A stretch of DNA of 64,000 nt, taken from contig JBGTQJ010000038.1 of the NCBI GenBank assembly GCA_041941305.1, positions 1 to 64,000 of the forward strand, given 5' to 3'. The translations under genes were made by a program, and so were the position numbers. How positions within the stretch are numbered: position 1 is the stretch's first letter; each line of letters begins with the position of its first letter. The stretch comes from JANSWP01 sp041941305 (GTDB lineage: Bacteria > Bacteroidota > Bacteroidia > Chitinophagales > Saprospiraceae). The notes beneath the pieces are model-generated. The model was not told the origin of the DNA, ran no database searches, and saw only the letters and a list, made by a program, of their open reading frames with translations. Below, in pieces: positions 49,656 to 59,900 of the stretch.

Positions 49656-50465
49656 ATGAAAACAAGTAATAAAATATTGCTAGGAGGTTTAGGTATTTTC
49701 ATACTTTCTCTATTCTCTTTGATGATTGCCGGAAGGATAAATATGAAGGAAGTGAAAATAGTTGAAGGGAGTGGTCAACAAAAAACTGAAAACCGAAATC
49801 CTGGTGATTTTTCTGGAATCAATATATCCTTGGCAGGAGCTAAAGTTAAATTGATAAGGGCTTCTATATATGGAGCAGATTCTACATCTCAGCATAACTT
49901 CAGCAATACATCTAACCATAACATTGAAATAACAGCTGATGATAATTTACTTGAACTTGTGGAATCAAAAATTATGGATGAAACCCTTTTGATAAGAACC
50001 AGGAATAATCAAAAATTGAGGGATCAAAATTCAATTACAATTAATATTCTGGTTGAAGAATTGACCTATATAAAAGTTAGTCATTCTGCAATTGTTGAAT
50101 CTTATGATACGCTGTTTGTGGAGGATTATTTATCATTAAAATGCATTGACTCCGGAAAAATAAAACTTCTGGTTGCTGCTAAAGGGGTATCCGCTGATAT
50201 TGATGGTGCAGGGATGATTGCATTAAGTGGTAATACCTCAAAATTAAATGCGGCAATTGATGGCTCTGGAAATATCCGTGCTGGCAATTTAATTGCGAAT
50301 GATGTTGAGGTAGATATTGGTGGATCTGGGTTTGCTGAAGTAAATGCGGCAACTGCTTTAGATGTGAAAATAAGTGGTTCTGGAAATGTCCTCTATTCTG
50401 GCGATGCAGTTGTAACCGAACGCATTTCTGGATCAGGAAATGTAAAACGGAAAAATGATGATTGA
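49656..50465 (+). CDS. DUF2807 head-GIN-type protein, copy 2
   Basis: Tandem paralogue of the previous gene: same N-terminus (MKTSNKILLGGLGIFILSLF) and the same solenoid ending (ISGSGNVLYSGDAVVTERIS, GSGNVKRKNDD). It differs by an insertion of about 20 residues (IRASIYGADSTSQHNF) in the first solenoid part and by GSG instead of GVG/GPG turns. It is the last gene of the GntR/ABC cluster; the gene behind it is on the opposite strand. The two may form a pair of periplasmic or surface partners of the transporter. Confidence 0.82.
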   Translation: MKTSNKILLGGLGIFILSLFSLMIAGRINMKEVKIVEGSGQQKTENRNPGDFSGINISLAGAKVKLIRASIYGADSTSQHNFSNTSNHNIEITADDNLLELVESKIMDETLLIRTRNNQKLRDQNSITINILVEELTYIKVSHSAIVESYDTLFVEDYLSLKCIDSGKIKLLVAAKGVSADIDGAGMIALSGNTSKLNAAIDGSGNIRAGNLIANDVEVDIGGSGFAEVNAATALDVKISGSGNVLYSGDAVVTERISGSGNVKRKNDD

Positions 50466-50488
50466 AAAGAAGCTTCTGTTTTAATGAG

Positions 50489-50809
50489 TTAAGAACCCCT
50501 CATCAAATTTAAGGCTATTAAAGTCAAATCTTCCCATTTGTTTTGTTCCGTTTCAGAAATAACAAACCAGGCTTTCATGGGAGGCTTATTTTTAAAAGGA
50601 CTCAGATAATTCCATTCTTTTAAACCATATGTATCAGGCTCAAAATCCTTTCCCAGCTTGAAACCCATCTCTTCTTTGTAAAAAAAAGCAAAGACCTTTC
50701 CTTTGTATTTAAGAGCAGGGGAACTCATCATTTTACCTGCTGCAACACCTTCATGATTCTTTTCAAATTTGGTGACAATTGTTTCAAAAAGTGATTGTGT
50801 GTCTGTCAT
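50489..50809 (-). CDS. TfoX/MmcQ-like small protein
   Basis: A 106-residue cytoplasmic protein starting at ATG 50809 (MTDTQSLFETIVTKFEKN). The segment AAGKMMSSPALKYKGKVFAFFYKEEMGFKLG resembles TfoX N-terminal/YjbR-type small domains (GKMFGxPxLxxxGKxFA). No nucleic-acid-binding motif is evident and the assignment is tentative. It is a single gene in reverse orientation between two plus-strand units. Confidence 0.6.
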   Translation of the reverse strand: MTDTQSLFETIVTKFEKNHEGVAAGKMMSSPALKYKGKVFAFFYKEEMGFKLGKDFEPDTYGLKEWNYLSPFKNKPPMKAWFVISETEQNKWEDLTLIALNLMRGS

Positions 50810-51005
50810 ATGATATTTGTTTAAATTCCACTTCAAATGTAATGAAATCGGGATAATATAGTTGAATACAATATTTTTAAAACGTAGGCTTCTATTTCCT
50901 ATTTTTGCTGAAACTTCAAGGGAAAATTCCTTTTTGAAGTATTTACTACTTGATGATAAATAGACTCAGTTTTTTAGAATTTTACACCGGTTTAATAAAA
51001 AACAA

Positions 51006-53744
51006 ATGACCAAAAAAATACATTTTACAACAGTTTTATTGTTGACGATTGCACAAATTGTAATCGCTCAATTGCCACCTGAATTTAGTGATCAACTGGT
51101 TTCCGATGAATTTGAATATCCGATGGGCTTGGTGGCTGCAGAAGATGGAAGATTATATGTTTGGGAAAAGCAGGGCCGGTTATATGTTATGGATACGGAG
51201 GGCAATAGAAATAATGAACCTTTAATTGACCTTAGAGAAGAAATTGCTGATTGGCAGGATCATGGATTAAATTGTGTCGCCCTTCATCCCAATTTTTTAG
51301 AGAATGGCTATTTCTACTTACTTTATGTGGTTGAAAGAAATTATTGGCTCAACTTCGGATCCCCTAATTACCATCCTGATTCTGTTATCACAGATGAAGC
51401 TACTTTCGCAAGAGTGGTTCGCTATACTGCTGATCCAGCTTCTGATTTTACTAGCATCCTGCCTGGAAGCAGAAAAGTTTTGGTTGGTGTTAATCCTGGG
51501 GATGGGCTTCCGATTTTATACGAATTTCATGGGGTAGGAACTTTATTGATTGGAACGGATGAAACCTTACTAATTTCAATTGGAGATGGAACGAGAGCAT
51601 TTACAAGCGATGGAAAAGGAGGAGATAAGGATAGTTATACTTTTCAGGCAATTGATGATGAAATAATTACGGAAGACCAGGCGATTCAGCAATACAAAGC
51701 ACAATATTTGGGCAGTTTAAATGGCAAAATTGTAAGAATAGATCCAGAAACAGGTGCAGGGCTTCCGAGTAATCCCTATTTCGATCCTGACAATCCCCGT
51801 TCTCCTCAATCTAGAATATGGGCAGCAGGATTTAGAAATCCCTACCGAATGACAATGAGACCAGAAACAGGTTCTCATTTTGCTGGGGATGGCAATCCAG
51901 GAACCATCTATGCCGGAGATGTCGGCAATGCAAGTTGGGAGGAATTGGATATTGTAACTGAAGGTGGTCAAAATTTCGGTTGGCCAATTATTGAAGGTTT
52001 ATACATCAATTGGGGTTTGCACAATACTTGGGTTCCAGACAATGTATTGGCACCAAATCCGCTTTATGGTGCTCCTGGTTGTGAAGACGAATTTTTAGAT
52101 TTCAAGGAAGTATTTTTTAGAGAATTACCTGAGGGTAAATCTCATAGTTTCCCAAATCCCTGTGACCCTAGTTTCCAATTGCCAGAAGAAGTATTTCCCC
52201 AGGTTGGTAAACTGCCAGTTATACAATGGAGTCATGCAAAATGGAACCTTCCCACCAAAGCAGAAGTGCCGTACTTTAATGAGGATGACAAAGCAAGGGG
52301 GTATGAAATAGAAGATCCAAAATCAGGCCTAAGTGGAGAAAACTTTGATGGCTTTTCGAGTTTGGCTGGTACCTTTTATACAGGAGATGCATTTCCAGAA
52401 GAGTATCATGGGAGTTTCTTTTCAGTTGATTTTAGTGGATGGATTAGAAAATTCGATTTTAATGAGGACAACAAACTACTTTCTGTAAGCCCATTTTATG
52501 ATAATGTAAAAAAAGTGATTCACTTAACGGAGAATCCTTTGGATGGATGTCTGTATTTTGTCAATCAAAAAGATGAAATCCGAAAAATTTGTTTTGGTGG
52601 AAACCCAAGACCAATTGCTATCGCCAATGCTGACTTAAATTTTGGAACCAGTCCATTAGCCGTTCAATTTGATGCTTCTGACAGCTATGATGTTTTTGGT
52701 GATCCTATTTCCTTCCACTGGGATTTTGGGAATGGAGATTCCTCCAGTTTGGAAAATCCGCAACATGTTTTCACTGCACCAAATGCTGAACCAACATCTT
52801 TTGAGATCAGATTAACGGTAACCGATTCGGCTGGGGCATCCCAAACAGACGAGTTAATTATTTCACTCAATAATACACCTCCAGAAGTAGAGATTTCAAG
52901 TTTTAAAGATGGAGACAAATACCCGATTACACAATCTTCTATTTTGGTTTTAGAAGCAGAAGTTTTTGATGTGGAACATGACTTGAGTGAACTGAAATAT
53001 GAGTGGCAGATTTTTACCCATCATAATGACCATTTTCACCCCAGCCCAATCCGGGAAGAGCCAAAAACGTTTGCAATTATCTCTCCACTCGGGTGTGCAG
53101 AAGAACCCTATTGGTACCGTATTGAATTGGAAGTGACGGATCCCGAAGGGTTGAGTACTAGTGTTAGTCAGCAAATTTTTCCAAACTGTGATGAAGATTT
53201 TGTTGAGTTTGGAGCCTTGACGACCGAGTTTTCCAGAATTGAAAACTCATTGTTTTTTGAAACACTTTATGAAAATACAGTAGCAAATCTGGAAGTTCAG
53301 AGGAGTACCAATTATCTTGATTTTGAGGTTATTGGCACAATAGAACCTAGGGGAAATCCCAATAATACTACTTCATATTCTTTTACAGATACCAACCCTA
53401 GACACGGTTCCAATATTTACAGAATCAAAGCCATCAGTCCAAATCAGGCTTTTGAATACACTGAAATGCTACCTATTATATTCCCTCAGGAACCTGCGAT
53501 TGATTTGTTGCCAAATCCTACAGATGGAGCAATAAATTTAAAGGTAAAAGAAATTAAATCAGAAGTGATATTGTTGGAAGTTTTTACAGAACAAGGTGTT
53601 CTAGTTTTTGAAAGAAATTGGGAAGCAGATCTGGGAATTTCTTTTTCAGAAATCGTTTTGTTAAATCAACTGCCAACTGCTGTTTACTTTTATAGGGTAA
53701 AAAATGGAGACGAGGAGAGCGTAGGGAAAATTATTATTAGATAG
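51006..53744 (+). CDS. PQQ-type sugar dehydrogenase with PKD and T9SS type A domains
   Basis: Large secreted protein (912 residues). Signal peptide 1-22; six-bladed glucose/sorbosone-dehydrogenase propeller at about 30-535 (YPMGLVAAEDGRLYVWEKQG, HGLNCVALHPNFLENGYFYL, RIWAAGFRNPYRMTMRPETG, GDVGNASWEELDIVTEGGQN, FGWPIIEG, IQWSHAKWN); a PKD domain at about 543-625 (FHWDFGNGDSSSLENP); a further Ig-like domain; C-terminal type A sorting signal (IDLLPNPTDGAINLKV). By family knowledge the propeller oxidises sugars with PQQ and Ca2+ in the envelope. Sorting to the surface by T9SS suggests use of extracellular carbohydrate. No PQQ biosynthesis genes are visible in the window. Confidence 0.88.
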   Translation: MTKKIHFTTVLLLTIAQIVIAQLPPEFSDQLVSDEFEYPMGLVAAEDGRLYVWEKQGRLYVMDTEGNRNNEPLIDLREEIADWQDHGLNCVALHPNFLENGYFYLLYVVERNYWLNFGSPNYHPDSVITDEATFARVVRYTADPASDFTSILPGSRKVLVGVNPGDGLPILYEFHGVGTLLIGTDETLLISIGDGTRAFTSDGKGGDKDSYTFQAIDDEIITEDQAIQQYKAQYLGSLNGKIVRIDPETGAGLPSNPYFDPDNPRSPQSRIWAAGFRNPYRMTMRPETGSHFAGDGNPGTIYAGDVGNASWEELDIVTEGGQNFGWPIIEGLYINWGLHNTWVPDNVLAPNPLYGAPGCEDEFLDFKEVFFRELPEGKSHSFPNPCDPSFQLPEEVFPQVGKLPVIQWSHAKWNLPTKAEVPYFNEDDKARGYEIEDPKSGLSGENFDGFSSLAGTFYTGDAFPEEYHGSFFSVDFSGWIRKFDFNEDNKLLSVSPFYDNVKKVIHLTENPLDGCLYFVNQKDEIRKICFGGNPRPIAIANADLNFGTSPLAVQFDASDSYDVFGDPISFHWDFGNGDSSSLENPQHVFTAPNAEPTSFEIRLTVTDSAGASQTDELIISLNNTPPEVEISSFKDGDKYPITQSSILVLEAEVFDVEHDLSELKYEWQIFTHHNDHFHPSPIREEPKTFAIISPLGCAEEPYWYRIELEVTDPEGLSTSVSQQIFPNCDEDFVEFGALTTEFSRIENSLFFETLYENTVANLEVQRSTNYLDFEVIGTIEPRGNPNNTTSYSFTDTNPRHGSNIYRIKAISPNQAFEYTEMLPIIFPQEPAIDLLPNPTDGAINLKVKEIKSEVILLEVFTEQGVLVFERNWEADLGISFSEIVLLNQLPTAVYFYRVKNGDEESVGKIIIR

Positions 53745-53750
53745 TTTTTT

Positions 53751-53876
53751 GTTACGGGGTGCGAGTTGCGCGTTGGTCAAACCCGCAACTCGCACCCCGC
53801 AGCAAAAGCACATTAAATAGTGAGTTCCAATTAAATGATTTAAGATAATATATGAAAATTTGGGACGACTCCTGTT
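53751..53876 (+). repeat. Hairpin-plus-tail repeat, copy B
   Basis: A perfect 15-bp stem pairs 53756-53770 with 53784-53798 (GGGGTGCGAGTTGCG with its complement). The 3' tail (AAATAGTGAGTTCCAATTAA ... GGGACGACTCCTGTT) resembles that of copy A at 79-202, while the stem has a different sequence, showing compensatory change. It lies 6 bp behind the PQQ dehydrogenase gene and could act as its terminator. Confidence 0.65.
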
Positions 53877-53897
53877 TTATTGATTTGATAAGATTTG

Positions 53898-55874
53898 TTA
53901 CTCTTTTACCTCCACACCCTCCTCGTCAAAGGCTGTAATTTTTATTTCAGTTCGTCGATTTTCTTCATGAACTTTATCTTCACATTCAACTCCGTTTGCA
54001 CAATGATTGACCAATTGAGTTTCCCCATATCCTTTTGCCATCAATCGGTTTGGAGAAATCCCTCGTGAAATGATATAATTCACAGCTGATTTAGCACGAT
54101 TTGCTGATAATCGTTCATTGTACTGATCTGAACCTCGGGCATCTGTATGGGAGCCCAATTCAATCTCCATGGAAGGGTATTTAGTCATCAAGTCGACCAC
54201 TTTATCTAATTCTATGGCAGCATCTGGACGAATATTGTATTTGTCATAATCATAATGCAATTTATCCAATTGGATAACTTGACCAATCGTAAACTCAGGT
54301 GATTTTACTGGTTCAGGTTCAGGCTCAGGTTCTGGGATATTTGGTTCTAATGGAATTTCTATGTTGGCATAATCACTTTCACAATCAATATTCATCGCCA
54401 AAAGGCGTTTCTCTCCAACAGTGAATTCTCTTTTTAATCCAACTATTTCGTAATCACATTCACAATCTACCTCCATTTGGAATTCACCTCTATGGTCCGT
54501 GACTAATTCCAATTTTTCATTATTGCACTTGTTTAGGATTTTTACATCAGATAATGGCAGTGGGTCTCCATTTCTCCGGTTGTAAATAATGCCTGTCAAA
54601 ATCAGTGGCCTATCCATTGGAGTTATTGGAATTAAAAACTCTGGGGTACCTAATAATTCCTTCCCTGAAATGGTTCTTGTCCAGGATTCATAGCCTGGTT
54701 TGTTGATTGAAATGGAATAGTTTTCACCTGGTAATACAGGAATTTGCAAATCACAACTTTTTTCCTGGTTGGCTTGTACCATATTTCCTCCATCTTTTGC
54801 CTCCACAACGAAGTATTCCTTTCCATCTACTAATACTTTTTTGGGAGTGATATTATATTCTCCAACCAAGGGAACATTGGAGCCTTCACCCAAATACATA
54901 TCTGCATCAGCAATTCGAAATTCCTCGATTGCATCAATAACACATAAATTTGCAATTGCAGGTTTTTCACCCTCCATTTTCCAATGATAGATATCATCTT
55001 TTCCTTTCCCCCCTTTTCTATCCGAAGTAAAATATCCTGAAGTTCCCCCTTTTTCTATACTAAATCCAAAATCGTCTTTTTTGGAATTTAGTGGTGCTCC
55101 TAAATTCACCACATTTCCCCAGCCATTACCCCTATCTACTGCAGTAAAAAGATCCAGCCCTCCCATGCCTTTATGCCCATTTGATGAAAAATAGAGCAAT
55201 CCTCCTTCATCAATAAAGGGAAAGATTTCATTTTTATTGGTGTTTACCTTTGGTCCTAAATTCTCTGGTGCGCCCCAACCTAATCCGTCCCAATTGGTGA
55301 CCCATAAGTCCATACCCCCAAAACCTCCGGGACGATTGGAAGAAAAAATAATTTGATTCTCATCAGTAGACATAGCTGGATGGCAGGTTGAATATCCATC
55401 AAGATTGAAAGAAGCCTCACTTACATTTTTCCAGGACGAACCAACAAAATCTGCCTCATAAATTTTTAAAATTAACTGCTCTCGTTCTTCATTACCAGAA
55501 GGGCCCTTTGGGATATTTCGGGAAAAAAACATTTTCGTCCCATGTTGATTGAAGGTAGCAGCCCCGTCGTGGTATTTGCCAGTTAATTGGCCTACCAATA
55601 ATTCGGGTTCAAAGAAATTTCCAGATTCATCTTTTCTGGCAAAGAATAAATCTGAAAAATTGTCATCAGCAAGGATTTCCCGGCATCCGAAAGGACCGCC
55701 AGGTCTTCTGGTGGAGGCGAACATAATTCCGTCTCTATACGGAACAGGCGAAAAGTCTAGCTTTTCTGAGTTGACTGCCTCCAGGTTTGAAATTGAATAA
55801 GTTTGTTCTCCTTGACCAAATGCGATATTTGTGATAAACAAGGAGAGGATTAGGTATATGTTATGAGACTTCAT
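53898..55874 (-). CDS. OmpA-family protein with PD40 propeller (T9SS-associated type)
   Basis: Outer-membrane-associated protein, 658 residues. Signal peptide (MKSHNIYLILSLFITNIAFG); PD40/WD40-like propeller at about 40-300 with recurrent FSSNRPGGFGGMDLW, YFSSNGHKGMGGLDLF and FTSDRKGGKGKDDIY; carboxypeptidase-regulatory-like and Ig-like segments (about 330-520); a Pro-Glu hinge (EPEPEPEPVKSPEF); OmpA peptidoglycan-binding domain (about 540-640) with the motif IELGSHTDARGSDQYNERLS. Proteins of this architecture lie beside PorP/SprF and CHU_C adhesins in many Bacteroidota, as do SprE/PorE-like proteins, and probably couple the secretion machine to the cell wall. It is downstream (76 bp) of the PorP/SprF gene. 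Confidence 0.85.
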   Translation of the reverse strand: MKSHNIYLILSLFITNIAFGQGEQTYSISNLEAVNSEKLDFSPVPYRDGIMFASTRRPGGPFGCREILADDNFSDLFFARKDESGNFFEPELLVGQLTGKYHDGAATFNQHGTKMFFSRNIPKGPSGNEEREQLILKIYEADFVGSSWKNVSEASFNLDGYSTCHPAMSTDENQIIFSSNRPGGFGGMDLWVTNWDGLGWGAPENLGPKVNTNKNEIFPFIDEGGLLYFSSNGHKGMGGLDLFTAVDRGNGWGNVVNLGAPLNSKKDDFGFSIEKGGTSGYFTSDRKGGKGKDDIYHWKMEGEKPAIANLCVIDAIEEFRIADADMYLGEGSNVPLVGEYNITPKKVLVDGKEYFVVEAKDGGNMVQANQEKSCDLQIPVLPGENYSISINKPGYESWTRTISGKELLGTPEFLIPITPMDRPLILTGIIYNRRNGDPLPLSDVKILNKCNNEKLELVTDHRGEFQMEVDCECDYEIVGLKREFTVGEKRLLAMNIDCESDYANIEIPLEPNIPEPEPEPEPVKSPEFTIGQVIQLDKLHYDYDKYNIRPDAAIELDKVVDLMTKYPSMEIELGSHTDARGSDQYNERLSANRAKSAVNYIISRGISPNRLMAKGYGETQLVNHCANGVECEDKVHEENRRTEIKITAFDEEGVEVKE

Positions 55875-55950
55875 TTTTTTTAATTTATTCCTTGAAATAT
55901 TCCCAAAGAAAACACTCTGGAAAATAAAATAATAGAATTAATTATATTTT

Positions 55951-56871
55951 TTAGAAAAATCTAAGGTGCGTGACATCACAATCCTTGCATTTGAACGTGT
56001 AGCCTAACATAATTTCCCAACTTCCACTTGTCACTTTTTCGAGGTCTGATAAGGTATAATCAGCAGCGACACCAATTCGCAAGCCATTTTTAAATTCATA
56101 GCCAATCAATCCATCTAATGAATCCCCCAGGCGGTAACTCAAACCTGCCCACAACATTTTTAGAAAGATGAAATTGGCATTGATATCCAAATCTGTTGGA
56201 GCATTGGGGTTAAAACTTATCATAGCAGAGGGGGCAAATTCTACATTAGCACTGAGAGGCATTAACCAGCCCCCCATAACATACCACGTACTGATATCCA
56301 AGGTGGAAATATCGTTTTGGTTTTTATCCAAATACAAGGCATTTTTTAACATTCTTGGGATGGAAATTCCAGCATAATAGTTTTTCCCTGAATAATAGGC
56401 TCCAAAACCAAAATTTGGAGAATAATTGAACTCCTGGCCAGTTGGGATTTCATCGTCGCCCACATCCAAAGGCTGTGACTGATTCCAATCAATTTTTGAT
56501 TGTTCTATCCTACCCGTTAGTCCTAAACTAAGCTTGGTTTTCTCCGAAAATGGAATATGATAAGCATAATACAGGTCAATATCCGTAACACTGACCTTTC
56601 CAATTTTATCAGAAGTAATTCCAAGGCCGAATGCATTTCGTTTGCGTAAAAAGGGAATCTGGGCGTTGAATGTTCCGGTTTTTGGTGCACCATCTATGGC
56701 GGCCCATTGATTTCGGTAAATGGCCGTAAAATCCGGAGCCATCATGCTTCCAGTATAACCTGGATTATAAGCCATTTTGTTAAAAACAAAGTGGGTATAA
56801 ATAACATCACTTTGTGCAGAAAGGCAAAAACTAAATGTGATAAATAAGAGGGAATATTTTAAAGCTTTCAT
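55951..56871 (-). CDS. PorP/SprF family T9SS outer-membrane protein
   Basis: Outer-membrane beta-barrel of 306 residues with signal peptide (ALKYSLLFITFSFCLSAQ). The family start FNKMAYNPGYTGSMMAPDFTAIYRNQW is complete, followed by barrel strands (FGLGITSDKIGKVSVTDIDLYYAY, LRIGVAADYTLSDLEKVTSG, WEIMLGYTFKCK). By family knowledge, SprF/PorP proteins help export or attach specific giant type B cargo such as SprB. It lies between the adhesin gene (80-90 bp upstream) and the OmpA/PD40 gene, so the three form a dedicated adhesin module. Confidence 0.93.
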   Translation of the reverse strand: MKALKYSLLFITFSFCLSAQSDVIYTHFVFNKMAYNPGYTGSMMAPDFTAIYRNQWAAIDGAPKTGTFNAQIPFLRKRNAFGLGITSDKIGKVSVTDIDLYYAYHIPFSEKTKLSLGLTGRIEQSKIDWNQSQPLDVGDDEIPTGQEFNYSPNFGFGAYYSGKNYYAGISIPRMLKNALYLDKNQNDISTLDISTWYVMGGWLMPLSANVEFAPSAMISFNPNAPTDLDINANFIFLKMLWAGLSYRLGDSLDGLIGYEFKNGLRIGVAADYTLSDLEKVTSGSWEIMLGYTFKCKDCDVTHLRFF

Positions 56872-56903
56872 TTTATTGAAGATTAATGATCTTTTTTTAA
56901 TAG

Positions 56904-56940
56904 TCTGATTGTCAATCTCTTAAAATATATGACAATCAGA
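56904..56940. repeat. 11-bp intercistronic stem-loop between adhesin and PorP genes
   Basis: TCTGATTGTCA (56904-56914) pairs exactly with 56930-56940, 15-base loop. On the minus strand it lies 20 bp after the adhesin stop, with A- rather than U-runs behind, so it is not an intrinsic terminator but may stabilise the mRNA or set the expression ratio. Confidence 0.55.
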
Positions 56941-56959
56941 TGTTTCTGTACTTTTATCA

Positions 56960-59900
56960 TTATCTGGTAATGGTGAAATATCCGGTCAGACATTCTGAAT
57001 CATCTTTGTTTAACCAAATCATATAAAAATAGGTACCTGCAGGTAATGGTTTGCCTTTGAAGGTACCAGCCCAATCATTTTGATAAGGTTCTGCCTGATG
57101 TACTTCATCTCCCCAACGGTTGAAAATTTTGACTGAGTTATTTTGATATTGATCTTGCAAACATGGTACTCTGAAAAATTCGTTTTTATTGTCACCATTA
57201 GGTGTGATGATGTTGGGAATAAAACAATCTTCGGATGTACTAATGCTTGAAATATTTAATCGAACCGTTGCTTCATCACAATTATCAGGGCATTCCTTGT
57301 CACAAATCATATAAACAAACGAGTCTTCACCAAAGTAATTCATTTCAGGAATATAACTGAGGATTCCATTGTCATCCATCACGGTACCATGTTCAGGTTC
57401 GGTGATGATTGAAATAGTCCAGGAGGTCAAGCTTCCCATATTATCGTTTAGAACCAGATCCATGTTGGGTGCACTACCATTGATGTTTAAGTCATAAACA
57501 TCATCTACGGCAATAACTTCATCTGAAACATAAACAGTCGTTGGGTCACTGGTAAAGGTGCAATTTTGGGTAGAAACAATGGCATAATAATCACCTGCTT
57601 GACTTGTGGATACTACTTCTAAAAATTCTGATGCGGTATTGGCAGTAAAATTATCTGGACCAACCCATTCGTAACTGGCACCAGGAATACTTGGAACCAT
57701 TAACTGAACCAAATCCCCAATGCAAGCAGGGTTGTCTTCATCAGTGCTGTTAGTAGAATCTAAAGCATCAGTCCCTGTGACACTAACGATTCTTGCATTG
57801 GAAGTGTTGGACAGGCAATCTCCATCTCTGGCAAGAACTGTGTAGATACCCCCATCTGCTGTGCTAACATCTTCAATAATTAAGGAAGGAATATCTGTTG
57901 TTGCAATCAGGGAAGGACCAGAGCCATCATCAAAATACCATTCGTACATAATGTTGTTCCCGGGTATCGGCGTACTAGTTAAGGTGAGCGTTTGCCCAGC
58001 ACATAAGTCTCCATTTTCTACCTCGAGAATAGGTGTTTCGTTCATTTGGGTCGTGACAAGAATATTTTCTCCATTTGAAAATGGTGTAGTACATCCTCCT
58101 ACCTGAACTGCAACCATATAAATGCCAGTATTAGCAGGATTTACATTATTAATGATATAGGTGGGATTATTGGTAGTGCCAATAAATTGTGAACCATTTC
58201 CTCCATCAAAATACCAGTGATAGGCGACATTTATACCGGGGAACGCATTGCTATTTAATTCAATTGTTCCTCCTGTGCAAAGAACAGAATTGGTAACCAT
58301 GAGCGTTGGCGTTTCGTCCAATACATCGGTTACAATTACGTCTACGGCATTTGATGGAGCAGAAGAACATCCTCCAGCATGTACGATTACTGTATATATT
58401 CCTGTATTGGTCAAACTAACATCTGTAATAAATAGGGTGGGCACATCAGTAGTCATTACCATTGTGTTGCCTGAGCCATCGTCAAAGATCCATTCGTAGG
58501 TCACATTTCCACCAGCAATTACGGTAGAATTCAATTCCAACAGCTCCCCCTGGCAGGGATTGTCATTGTTGACTGTAAGGGTTGGTGTTTGGTCCAAAAC
58601 ACCTGTAACAGTTACACTCTCACTATTGGATGGCTGAGAAGCACATTCTCCGTTGCTGGCGACAACTGAATATATTCCGGCATCAGATAGTTGGGCGTCA
58701 TTTACAAAAAAGGTCGGACTTGCAGTGGTACCAACCTGCACCCAGCCATTGCCATCATCAAAAAACCATTGGTAAATAATATTTCCTCCAGGAATAAAAG
58801 TGCTATTGAGTTCTATCATTTCTCCGACGCAAACGACGTCGTCATCTACAGTCAATTGGGGGGTATCTGATAATATTGTTGTTATGGAAATATTTGCTGC
58901 ATTAGAAGAAGGTGTTATACATCCATCAATATTTCCAATTACCGTATATATTCCATCATCTGAAGTTGTAACGTCCTGGATAAATAGCGTTGGAACAATT
59001 GTGGTTTCAATCAATTGTGGTCCTGTACCATTGTCAAAATACCATTCGTAAGTTACATTACCACCTGAGATAGAAGAACTGTTTAACTCAATAGTTCCAC
59101 CGGTACAAAGAATATCATTCATTGCAGCCAACACTGGGGTTTCATCCAAAAGGGTAGTTATTTCAACATTTTCCGCATTTGAAATATCTGAAATACAATT
59201 TCCATCTTTAGCAAATACGGTATAAAACCCAGATTCATCAGTACTGACGTCATCAATTAAGAATATCGGCTGTGCAGTGGTTCCAAGAAGAGTGGCACCA
59301 TTTCCATCGTCAAAATACCATTCATACACAACAGCTGTGCCTGTGACTACGGAGGTGTTCAGTTCCAGGTTTTGTCCTACACAAAGCGTACTATTGGACA
59401 CTGATAAACTTGGAATAATGCCAGAAAGATCTGATATGGTGATGGATTCACCATCGGATTCCGGAGATACACAATTACCTACATTGGCGATTACAGAATA
59501 AGTTCCTTCATCAGTGTCCATCACATTTTCAACAACAAAATTAGGTACATCAGTTGTTTCAATTAGCTGGGGGCCTGTACCATCATCAAAATACCAATTA
59601 TAAGTTGTGGGGTTTGACGAAATCAGGGTACTGGACAATTCCAAATCTTCACCAACGCATAGATTATCCAATACGGCAACTAACTGGGGAGTTTCATCCA
59701 GGGTACTGCTCACCAATATATTCTGAGGACTTGAAATCTGGCTCCTACATTCATCTTCATTGGCAAGTACCGTATAAATTCCAGAATTGGTGTCATGCAC
59801 ACTATCTATTTCATAGGATGGGTTATTTGTGGTCGCAATCAACACGGGGCCTGTCCCATCATCGTAATACCATTCATAGCTTATTCCTGGAATGTTCAAG

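Noticed and set aside
57861..59501. Tandem plus-strand frames of about 80 residues with similar sequences
   Set aside because: They are repeated antisense shadows of the Ig-like repeat units, not a family of small genes.
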